Origin: Cyanophora paradoxa
Taxonomy: Eukaryota; Glaucocystophyceae; Cyanophorales; Cyanophoraceae
Direction of reading: 5' to 3'
DNA: 64,000 nucleotides
Assembly: GCA_004431415.1 (NCBI GenBank)
Contig: QPMI01000445.1
Span: forward strand, 186,001 to 250,000
Below, piece after piece: positions 34,946 through 43,702 of the stretch. The position numbers were made by a program, and so were the translations under genes. The notes under the pieces were generated by a model, which was not told where the DNA came from, did no database searches, and saw only the letters and a list, made by a program, of their open reading frames with translations. Position 1 is the stretch's first letter. The number at the start of each line of letters is the position of its first letter.

Positions 34946-37775
34946 ATGTACTCGTCGCGGAACCGGCGCACTAGCGCGCCGCGCGCCCCGCCGCCTCCCG
35001 TCTGCAGGTGCGTTTGCATTTAATTGCGTGCTGCGCCCATGGCCGCGGCCGGCAGCGGGAGAAGGCGCTAGCATGCCCTTGAATGCCGTTGATTTCATAC
35101 GGCGATCTGCGGCCCTGGTCTCGTTGAGGCTTAGAGCTGCGTTGCGGGGACGTTGAGGACGTCGGCGCTCGTGGCCGATCGCCGAGTCAATTAGGCTTGT
35201 AGGATCCTCTAGTGCTATGCGCTCTAATTGCTGATCGACGAGCACGGGGCGCCGCCTGCAGGTTTTGGAGTGCGGGGCGCTGCCTTCGAGGGTCATCGTG
35301 CACGTTTCGTCACTCGAATGCCTTCGAGGAGCATTCGGAAGTGGCGCTCTGCAGGCTCTGGCTGTCCAGCGGATGTGCGTGCGGGTCCGCCGCGCTAGCG
35401 CTGGTCCGCCGCTTCTCACGTCCCGGCAGTCTGCAAGTTTGGGGCGGACTGCTCCTTCCGCCACACCGGAGACCGCTTCGGCTGGCGCACAGGGACGGTG
35501 CGCCTGCGCCCGTCGCGCGCTTGCCGGCGGCTGCGGTCGGGATTCGATCCGCTGCCCCGCGGGGCGCGCAGGAGATCAGGGGCGAGTCGCCGCTGCTGGA
35601 GGCCCTGCCGGACGAGCTGCTGGCGCTGGTGGTGGCCTTCCTGCCGCTGCGGGACCGCCTCCGCCTGCGCGCCGCGTGCCGCCGTCTCGCCGCCGTCGTC
35701 CACGCCGCCGAGGCCGCCCTCGACTCCGCCGTGCGCCCCCGCGCCCCGCGCCCGCCGCTCGGCCCCGGGCTCGACCGGCGCGCGCCGCAGGCCCTCGGGC
35801 TCCTGCCCTCGCGCCCCGCCCTCCTCCGCTCCTTCGTGGACCGCTTCCCGTCCCTGACCGCGATGGACCTCCGTGGCTGCGAGGCGAGCCCGAGCGCCCC
35901 CGCCCCCGCCCCGCCCCTTTCCTCCCCCTCACGCGTTGCCGGGCCGCCGCAGACCGCGCTCTCGACCCCGTGCCTCCTCGCCGTCGCACGCGCCTCCCCG
36001 CAGCTCGAGGCGGGCCCCCGTACCCCCCCTCCCCCCTCGGCACGCGGGGCTCACGCACCCCGGCAGGTGCTGCGGGTGGCGGGGACGCGGGAGGCGGCGG
36101 CGCGCTCGCGAATGGAGTGCGCCGCCTGCATCGCTATCAACAAGTGCGCCCCGCCCTCCGCCCGCGGTTCTGGAGTCCCAGATTGGAGCCTAGAGCTTTC
36201 GTCATGGACAGCGACGCGTCCCTTTCTCTCCCCTCGCCTTTTCCCTCATCTGCGCCGACGCGCAGCGCGCCGGCGCGGGCGCTGGAGGGCGCGGCGGAGA
36301 GCCTGGCGGCCTCCCTCGCCTCCCGCATCTCCGCCACCGTCCGCGCCACCGCCCACCGCCGCCCGCCCCGCCCCGGCACACGGTGCCCTCCTACCCCGGC
36401 CGCGTTCCGGCCCCTGCGTCCCTGCTACGTCCGCCGACGCGCCGCGCCGCGCCGCAGGGGCTCGAAGTGGTCCCCCGAGGAGACGCCCGACGCGGCCGCC
36501 GCCCGCATCGCCTCGGTCGCCCGCTCCATGCGCTTCGGTGGCGGCCCCGCGACCCCCGGCCGCCTTGCTCCGTGCCGCTCACGCCTCGGTCTTGTCCAGG
36601 CGCCCTCCGCGAGCTCGAGATCTGCTTCACGGACGGCGTGCGCCGCCCCTCGGCCACCCGCCGCCCCTCGGCCGCGCCGGACGCCGCCCCCGCAGCTCGG
36701 GGGCCCCGCTCTGGCGTCCCTGCTGGGGGCGGCGGCGGCCGGGGGCGCCCTGCAAACGGTCTCGCTGCGGGGCGAGCCCTGCCTGACCGACGAGGCGCTG
36801 TCGGCCCTCGCCCGCGCCAGCCCCCACCTCCAGGTCCGCCCCTGGCCCGGCCCCTGCGCGCGCCCCGCCCGCTCAGCGCGCCGGCAGCGGCTGGACGTCT
36901 CCTTCTGCGTGCGGCTGACGGACGCGGCGCCGCGCGCCCTCGCCGCCGCCTGCCCCGCCCTTGAGACACTTGCCCTCGCCTGGTCCGCCCCGCCCGCCGC
37001 CCGGCCCGCCGGCCCCCGCGTCTCGCCAAGGGACGGGCAGGTGCCCGTGCCTGACGGACGAGGCGGCGGCGGCCTTCCTCGCGCACCCGGCCCTGCGCCG
37101 GTTCGACGCGACGGGGGCCCGCGGCATCGGCGCCCCCGCCCTCGACCGCCTCGCCGCCTCCAAGCCGCCCCTCGAGGCCTCCCGCGCCCCCGCGGCCTCC
37201 GCGGCGGGGCCGGGGTCGGGGAAGGCACGCGGGGGCGTGGACGTGGCGCGGGACCAGGGCCGGCCCCGCCTCACCGTCGGGCAGGGGCCCCTCGGCCCCG
37301 ACACGGTCCCCGCCCCGCCCCCCCGCCCCCCCGGCCCCCCGCCGCCCCGTTGGCTTCTCTCGCGGCTCATCGCGGGGCGGGCGGGGCCAGATCGCGACGC
37401 TGTTCGACGTGCTCTTCCAGTCCATCAGCGACATCGACGAGCTCTTCACCTACGAGGGCCCGCCCCGCCCCTCCCCGCCGCCCCTCCCCCGCTGAGGGGC
37501 GGGGCAGACGCGCCGGCCCTCGGCGCCCTCGGCGGCGTCGGCTTTGTCGACCTCCACGCGTACGGCGACGAGGTGCCGGCCCCCTCCGCGCTGCCTCTCA
37601 TGTCGCCCCCCTCGACGCCCTCGTCCCCTCCCAGGACGAGGACGAGGCGGACGACTCGAACGACGAGTACGCCTTCGAAGGGGTCCGCCCCTCCCTCCCT
37701 CCGGCCCCGCCCTGTACCCCGCTCTCCAGGTCCCAGCGCGCGCAGGACCCGGACGTCTGGCACGAGTACGACTGA
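34946..37775 (+). CDS. CCCH zinc finger - F-box - leucine-rich repeat fusion protein (multi-exon)
   Basis: Exon 1 (34946-35007) starts MYSSRNRRTS and is joined by a GTGCGT...CTGCAG intron to 35262-35374. That splice completes finger 1: C-RFWSAGR-C-LRGSS-C-TFR-H (C-x7-C-x5-C-x3-H). A GTGCGT...GGCAG intron to 35430-35497 completes finger 2, from CRLWLSSG to FCKFGADCSFRH (C-x8-C-x5-C-x3-H). A GTGCGC...GCGCAG intron then enters the F-box exon at 35572: LEALPDELLALVVAFLPLRD, RLRAACRRLAAVV. LRR-like segments follow (LTAMDLRGC, LQTVSLRGEPCLTDEALSAL, RLDVSFCVRLTD, LRRFDATGA), separated by short GC-rich introns, several of GC-AG type. It ends in acidic QDEDEADDSNDEY and DPDVWHEYD. CCCH fingers usually bind RNA and F-box/LRR parts select ubiquitination targets, so an RNA-linked ubiquitin ligase adaptor is inferred. 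Both finger splices fall inside the motif, which supports one gene. Exons between 36.1 and 36.6 kb are uncertain. Confidence 0.7.
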
Positions 37776-38082
37776 GCCGGGGCCCGCGCTGCGGCCGGGG
37801 CTTGGGCGACATGTACATTACAGCGTGTAATTAACTCGCGACAGCACTGTCGGCTCCTCTCGGAGAGCTCCGAGCTCGCGGGGCCCGGCGGCCGGCGAGG
37901 GGCCAGCGCGGCGGCCATGGCCAGCTGCAGGGAGCCGAGACGGGGGATACGTAGGAGACGCGGAGACCGGAGGGGCAAAGGGTCGCACGCCGTCAGGACT
38001 ATAGCCCAGGGGCAAAGGGTCGCACGCCGTCAGGACTATAGCCTATACGCATAAGGCTGCGGCCACCCGGCGGCAGCGCGGG
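37776..38082. repeat. convergent intergenic spacer with a 36-bp tandem duplication at 37971-38043
   Basis: A 36-bp word (AGGGGCAAAGGGTCGCACGC and following) occurs at 37971-38006 and again, without change, at 38008-38043. The rest of the spacer after the CCCH-F-box stop is non-coding. The last 28 bp belong to the inverted repeat arm that starts at 38055. Confidence 0.8.
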
Positions 38083-38342
38083 CTACTCCATGGAGCCGCG
38101 GGTGACGCCGAGCTGGGAGAGGAGCTTGAGCTCGCGCCAGAGGTCGGCGGCGGAGAGCTCGCCGCGGGCGAGGGCGCCGTAGCACTCGAGGGTGCGCCGC
38201 ACGCGCCCGGGCCCCTCGTCCACGAACTCGACCCGGAAGGCCCGCGCCCCGGCCCCCGCCAGCCGCCCGAAGTGCTCCGCCCCCGTCTGCGCCCTCCCGT
38301 TGTACACCGTGTTCCGGCACCCCGCGTCCCCCTGCGCGCGCG
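38055..38342 (-). pseudogene. duplicate of the last exon of peptidase U32 (left arm of an inverted repeat)
   Basis: The segment 38083-38331 is a full, open copy of the 249-nt last exon of the U32 gene, with acceptor GCGCAG and TAG stop. One codon difference is seen (GELSAADLW here, GELSGADLW at 47.5 kb). It lies about 70 bp beyond the stop codon of the DNA glycosylase, on the same strand, and has no upstream U32 exons on this side. The match extends past the stop by about 28 bp (GCCGCAGCC). It could serve as a spare 3' end if the segment between the arms inverts, or be a relic of a past inversion or duplication. Confidence 0.85.
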
Positions 38343-38400
38343 GCGGGTCGGATGATGGAATCGAGAGGGAGCCAGCGCTATGGTCCCTCTTGCACCTTCG

Positions 38401-39569
38401 CTACCTCCGCCGCCGCTTGCGATTGCTTGGAGCTGGTGCTCCCGCCACGGCCCCGCCCCCATCCGCCGTGCCCTCCGCCGCCTCCGCCGCCTCCCTTCCT
38501 GCGCGCGGCCTCCGCGCGGCGGTCCCCTCCTCCGCGGCGGCGGCCGGTGGGGCCTCGGGGGTGTCCGGCAGGGCGAGGGGCGCACAGGGCGCGGCGGCGG
38601 GGGCCCCTCCGAGGAGGGGGGCCCAGGCCGAGTCGGGTACGATGAACCGGTAAGGCAGGTGCTTGTCCGGTCCCGCGTAGTCGATCCCCACTGCGCCGCG
38701 CGCCGTCAATCGCGTCCCCGAGAGGCGTGGGGGGGAAGGGGAGGGGGGGTACCCACCCCGGGGCCCGACGACGACGGCGCTGGGGGGTACGGAGATGCCG
38801 CGGTCCTCGATCCAGAGGGAGCCCTCGCCGGGGCGCGTGACGGGCCGCGCGTTGTGCTTCACGGAGAGGCCGAGCGCCGCCGCCAGCATGCCTGCGCCGC
38901 GCGGCGCGCCGGTCATGGCGGCGGCGCACGGGGAGCCGGCGGGGGCGGGGCGGGGCGGGGCGCGCCGGGCCCGGCGGCGACGCGGTCGTCCAGCGCGCCC
39001 TTCCCGCGCCGGCGGAGCATCGCCGCGACGCCCTCCAGCGGCTGCAGTGCCCGCACCAGCACCGCGTGCGGCCTCCCCTCCTCCCGCACCACCACGTTCA
39101 GCTGCGCCCCCGCCGCGGGGTCGCTCGCAGGCTGCAACGATGGCCGCGAGGCGGGAGGAGGCCGCACCAGCTCGTACATGTGGCACCTGTAGATGTAGGA
39201 GACGCCGCAGGGCCCGAACATGACCTCCGTGCGCGCCGTCCGCCGGTTTCCGTACGCGTGGCACGCCCGGTCCTCTGCGCCCTGCGCATGCACAAGGAGT
39301 CGGCGTGAACGATCTGCAGCGGATCTGCTGAGCATTCACCCTCACCGCACCTCGTACGCCTCAGTCTCGGTAATGATGCCCGCGGTTGTGCAGCAGCGGC
39401 CGTCGAATTCGAAGCAAGTCACCAGGACCTTCCCGAGCAGCGCACGCGCGGTTTCGACTGCCGATCCCAGGAAGAACTCCTGTCGCAGCACCTGGCCCGG
39501 AACGCCTCCGTACGCGGCGAGCAGCGCCGCGTGGAGCCTCCGCGCCGCCTCCGCCCTCGCCTTCGCCAT
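38401..39569 (-). CDS. MPG: 3-methyladenine DNA glycosylase (AAG/MPG family)
   Basis: This base-excision repair enzyme removes alkylated purines such as 3-methyladenine and deaminated purines from DNA, acting in the nucleus. Five exons join in frame: 39351-39569, 39168-39281, 38966-39101, 38757-38891, 38401-38690 (894 nt, 297 aa, close to human AAG). Family landmarks in order: VETARALLGKVLVT; ITETEAYEGAEDRACHA across intron 1, with the catalytic Glu in ETEAY; RRTARTEVMFGPCGVSYIY; LNVVVREEGRPHAVLVRAL across intron 2; GPGMLAAALGL across intron 3; LWIEDRGI; GPRVGIDYAG across intron 4. Donors are GTGCGG, GTGCGG, GCGCGC (a GC-AG intron) and GTGGGT. The tail is Ala/Pro-rich and ends NRKRRRR, a likely nuclear signal. 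Start at the first in-frame ATG, with a basic, Ala-rich leader. It is divergent from the PWWP gene (309 bp). Confidence 0.92.
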
Positions 39570-39878
39570 CGAGCGCGGGTCCCTCGAACACGCCGGAGGC
39601 GCTGGCAAAGTTCGGAGAGCGTGCAATGCGGCGCTGCTGGATCGCCCCGCTGGTTGCTGCACCCTGCGGAGTGCCCGAGAATCGATTCGCCTCGCTGGTT
39701 GCTGAGTGATGTTGCCTTGTTGCTTGATGGGGCTATGTGCGCTCGTCAGAGTGCCCGAGAGTCGGCGGTAGTGCTTTCCACCAAGGCCGCTGGCAAGGCG
39801 GTGGGGGGGTATAATAACAAGTCACATCAACAGTACCCCGCCAGCCACCACCTTTTGCGGGCGCTAGGGCGAAACAGG
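39570..39878. promoter_or_regulatory. shared divergent promoter region, DNA glycosylase / PWWP gene
   Basis: This 309-bp gap lies between opposite start codons. It contains two direct repeats of the word pair GCTGGTTGCTG and GAGTGCCCGAGA (near 39650-39670 and 39690-39765), which may be binding sites. No core element is assigned with confidence. Confidence 0.5.
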
Positions 39879-42543
39879 ATGAGCCCGAGCTCGGCAAGCG
39901 CGGTCGGGAACACGGCCGAAGTGCCTCCGCGCATAGAGCCTGGCACGGTTGTCTGGGGGCGAGGCCAGGGTTTTCCGTGGTGCGTTCTGGCCTCGATATC
40001 GCCTTAGCGGAGCGCGCAGAAGCGCCGGCGCCGCGGTCCTATCGCCGCCGACTTCGCTCCGGCGAACCGTATCGCGAGCTCACACGGCGTCTTCCTAGCT
40101 CTCCGAGCCCTCCCCGTCGCTTATTCAGCCTTATCCTCCCTCCCATAGAGCTATTGCCTCGGCCGCGAGGCGTCGCTCCGCGTTAGCACGTCGCCGAGCT
40201 CGACCGTCGCCGCCGACCCCAAGTGCTGGCTCCGAGCCGAGTCTCGAAGCCTTTCGAGAGCGAAAGCGCGGCTGCGCAACACTCGCTGACGCTACTTTCG
40301 CGCCAGGTGGCCCTGCTTGATCGTGGATGAGACGAAGGTGAAGGACGCGCGCGTGCGGGCGGAGCGCAAGCCCGGGAGGACGCTCTGCATCAGCCTCGGC
40401 GACAACAAGTACGTGTGGGTGAAGAAGGAGAACATCCGGTCCGCCTCCGCGCCGCCCGCGGCCGGCTCGCGCCCCCTGCAGGCTCCTGACTCGCCACGGC
40501 TGTCGCAGCGACTTTGAGAGCTGCAGGGGCGAGATATCGAAGCAGAAGGCGCGCGGGGTGGGGCGGGGCGGAGCGGGGCGGGGCGGGCGGCTGAGGGGGC
40601 GGGGCGGGGCAGGTGCGGGAGGAGCTGCGGGGGGACTTCGAGCGGGCGCTGGTGGACGCCGAGGAGTACGCCAACGGCGGCGACGCCGACGCCGACGCCG
40701 CCGACGACGACGAGGAGGAAGGCGGTTCCTCTGGTGCGCCCCGCGGCGTTTCCCGCCCCGGCCCCGCCGGCGGCGCTGGCGACGACGCTGAGGGAGGGGC
40801 AGGGCGGGCGGGGGAGGCGGGCGGGGCGGGCGGGTCGCCGCGGAGGAACGGGGGCCTGCCGATGTCCGTGGCCGCCTACCGCGTCCTCACGCAGCGCAAG
40901 TCCGCCCTCGCCGCCGCCGACATCGCCGAGGCGAGCCCCCGCCCCCCCGCCCCGCCCCGCCCCGCCCCGCCCGTGCCCGCGCCGGCGACTGAGGTTGGAG
41001 CGGGGCGGGCAGGCGGCGGTGCAGGCGGGGATGCTGCCGGGCCCGGCCGACAGCAAGCTGGCCGAGCGCTTCGGCAACGCCATCCGCAACCACATGAAGC
41101 ACCACCACGGCGTGCGCCCCGCCGTTTCTGGCCCCTCCCCGCCCCGCCCAACGGAGCTCGGCCGCAGGCGAGCCCCTTCTGCCGGGAGGGCAAAGGCCTC
41201 TGGGGCCTGCTCCCCGACGTGCCGTACCCCACCTACGTCCGGGGGAGCGCGCGGCCGGCGGCGAGCCCCGCGGGGCGGGCGTCCGCGGAGGAGCGGCCGC
41301 GGAAGCGGAGGCGGCCGGCGCAGGAGGAGGAGGAGGACGGGGAGGACGAGGCGGGGGAGGAGGAGGAGGAAGAGGACGACGAGGAGGAGGGCGAGGAGGA
41401 GGCGGGGCGGGCGCGGGGGCGGGCGCGGAGCAGCGCGCCGAGCAGCAGCGGCGGGGGTGGCGGGGGCGGCGGGGGCCTGGTGGCGTCGTCGCCGGAGGCG
41501 CGGGCGGCGTGCCGGGAGGTGGCGGAGACGGTGCTGAGGGACGCGGGGCGGCCGCTCTCGCCGGCGGAGATCCTGCAGCGGGCGCAGCGGGCGGTGCCGG
41601 GGCTCGCGGGGCTCGGCCTGGCGGTCATGGAGGGGACGCTGCGGGGCGAGGTGACCCGCCGGCGCGACCGCACGGCCCTCGTCGCCGTCTCGGGCGACCT
41701 CTACGGCCTCAAGGCCTGGACCGAGGTCCCCAAGGAGGCCCGCGCCGCCGCCCGCGCCGCCGCCCGCAGCTCCCTCGCCTCCAAGCGCGCCCGCGGCGGC
41801 GCCGGCTCCGGCCTCTCCGAGGCCAGCGAGGGCGAGGCCGCCGCCTCCCGCCCCGCCCCCCGGGCCCCGCCGCCGGACGCCCCGCCAGCGCGGGGCCGGC
41901 GTCGGGCCGGCCCCATCCGCGCCCGCCGCCGCGGCGGGGGCGGGGGCGAGCAAGGCGGAGCCGGCGGCGGAGAGCGCGGCGGGGTCTCTGTGGTCGCCAG
42001 CGCGCCGGCCGCGCCGGCCCCTCCGGCGGGGGCGCCCCCGACGCGGCGGCCAAGTCCCCGCAGGCGCCGGCGGGCGCGGCCGCCTCCTCGTCCTCCGCTG
42101 GGGCGGCGGCGGGGCGGGGAAGGCGGGGGCGACGGCGGGGGCGGGGCAGAAGGCGGCGGGGCGGCCGGTGTGGACGGTGAAGGAGATCTCCATACGGCGC
42201 GTCGGGGCCAAGCGCGGCGTCGCGGTGCGCGGCCGCCCCTCGAGCCCCTCGCCCCGCCCCCGGGCCTCACCCTCCTCCCCGCGCCCGCCCCGCAGGTCGC
42301 GTGCCCGCCGACGATGGAGCAGCTGCTGCGGCTCGCCTCGAGCCAGCTCGGCGCCCGCGTCGTCGAGATATGGAACAAGGCGCGCCCGCCCCGCCCCGCC
42401 CCGCCGCCCCCGCCCCCTCTGAGCGCCGGCCGGCGCCGCCCCCGCAGAACTCGGACCGGGTGAACGACATCCGGACGATCCTGGCGACGGCGGGGGACGT
42501 CTACTACGGCGCCACCCAGGCCGACGTCGACGCCATCGAGTAG
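39879..42543 (+). CDS. chromatin protein: PWWP, two HARE-HTH-like winged helices, C-terminal ubiquitin-like domain (multi-exon)
   Basis: Exon 1 (39879-39979) ends inside the hallmark motif. GQGFP-W joins WPCLIVDE in exon 2 (40307-40442) through a GTGCGT...CCAG intron, giving F-P-W-W-P as in PWWP domains, which bind methylated histone H3 and DNA. A GC-AG intron leads to VREELRGDFERAL (from 40613) and an Asp/Glu run. Then comes a first winged helix: LPMSVAAYRVLTQRKSALAA, AGMLPGPADSKLAERFGNAI, CREGKGLWGLLPDVPYP, spread over three exons. A basic/acidic linker (RPRKRRRPA plus long Glu runs) follows. A second winged helix, VAETVLRDAGRPLSPAEILQ through GDLYGLKAW, resembles HARE-HTH of HB1/ASXL proteins. 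The end, VKEISIRRVGAKRG / TMEQLLRLASSQLGARVVEI / DVYYGATQADV, resembles PB1 or doublecortin/KHA-like ubiquitin folds (tentative). A role in reading chromatin or DNA modification is inferred. Exons at 41.8-42.17 kb are unresolved. Confidence 0.75.
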
Positions 42544-42705
42544 GCAGCGGCGGCTGCCCTCGCCCGCTGCGGACGCGCGCCCCGTCGCGCGTCTACCGTG
42601 GCTTTCCAGCACCAGTGAACCCGGACAGAGAGCTAGGGGCAAGAGGAAACAGGCTGGCTAGCTAGCGCGCCCTGCAGACTCTATGTACACACACCGCAGC
42701 ACGGC

Positions 42706-43423
42706 CTATCGGACCACGATAACAGTGCAGCCTGCGGGGCGGGGGTGAGCGGGGCGGGGGGGCGGGGCGGGGCGGGGGCGGGCGGGCCGGCGCTCTTGAG
42801 GACGTGCTCGGAGGTGGAGCCCATGAGGAGGCGCTCGGACTCGTTGAGGCCGCGGCGGCCCACGACGAGCACGTCCACCTTCGCGTCGTCCGCCGCCGCG
42901 ATGAGCTTCTCCCGCGCGCTCCCCACCAGCTCCACGCACTTCGCCGCCACGCCCGCCTGCTGCGCCAGCGCGCTGTACTTCTGCAGGATTCCCGCGCTAT
43001 GCTCCCGCGTCTTCTTGTTCAACTCCTCCTCAATGTGCATGTAGTACGCTTTAAGACCTGCAGCGGGGCTCGATCAGCGTTGCCGATGCCCGCCGCTCAA
43101 CCGGCGACGGCCGCGGGCGCCCGGGCCGTGACGGCGGCGCCGCGCGTACGCGGCTAACCTGGATGGTCCACGACCTCCGCTGCGCGCGGGGACGCGGCGA
43201 TCGGTAAGTGGAAGGAGAGGGATGACAGCGACAAAGCGCACAGCAGGTCGCGAGGAGGAGCTCGTCCCCCGGCTTCATCCACGCTCCTAGAGTCATCTGG
43301 TATGCAGTAAGACGCCACGACACGGCTGCCAGGCTGGAGCGCGCTGCGCTGGCCCGATCGATACCGCACCCTAAACGCTTTGTCGGCGCCCTCGCTGCCA
43401 TCTACCGCGACGAGGTAGCGCAT
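42706..43423 (-). CDS. universal stress protein (UspA family)
   Basis: A small cytosolic ATP-binding stress protein, or an AMP-binding relative. Five exons join in frame: 43370-43423, 43242-43296, 43159-43179, 42788-43057 and 42706-42731 (426 nt, 141 aa, the usual single-domain length). The start MRYLVAVDGSEGADKAFR has the typical first strand and Asp. The phosphate-binding segment VDVLVVGRRGLNESERLLMG followed by STSEHVL fits G-x2-G-x9-G-S/T. The last strand CTVIVVR is a classic Usp ending. Exon 3 is a 21-nt microexon (EVVDHP). Donors are GTGCGG, GTGCGC, GTTAGC and GCCCGC; the last is a GC-AG intron that must be used to join LKSAG to CTVIVVR. It is divergent from peptidase U32 and its 3' end faces the PWWP gene 162 bp away. 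Confidence 0.9.
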
Positions 43424-43702
43424 TTTGTCTGTGTACACGAAGTCTTTGATGGTCGCACAGTCTTCGGTTCTTCACAGGGGTGTTTTGTAGGGTGTACCCC
43501 AGTGGCGGCAGAATCCGAAGGCAGGCGAATGGAGGACCCGACCGCAGCAGCTGCACCTGCAGCTGTGTTCGTTGCGGGTGCAGGAGTTCCGGCGCGCCCC
43601 GCGGCCTCCTCGGTCACGCCCTTTGGCCACCCGCTCGCCGTTCCCGTACGCACGTGCAACGCCCCGCGAGAAAGATCTAGGAGCACCGCTACAACAAGGT
43701 GC
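43424..43702. promoter_or_regulatory. shared divergent promoter region, stress protein / peptidase U32
   Basis: At most 279 bp separates the two start codons. Only 105 bp remains if U32 starts at the in-frame ATG at 43529. The region contains GCAGCAGCTGCACCTGCAGC, a strong dyad near 43544-43563. Assignment rests on geometry. Confidence 0.45.

Noticed and set aside
34907-35464. 185-codon minus-strand open frame opposite the CCCH exons
   Set aside because: The plus strand carries two complete zinc fingers rebuilt by splicing in the same interval; the minus frame has no recognisable motif.
41310-41460. Acidic Glu-rich run in the PWWP gene as a separate low-complexity artefact
   Set aside because: It is continuous, in frame, with the second winged-helix domain just downstream, so it is kept as a linker of that protein.
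43529-43702. Upstream in-frame ATG as the certain start of U32
   Set aside because: Possible, but the segment is low in features and would reduce the divergent gap to about 105 bp; the ATG at 43703 gives a transit-peptide-like N-terminus.
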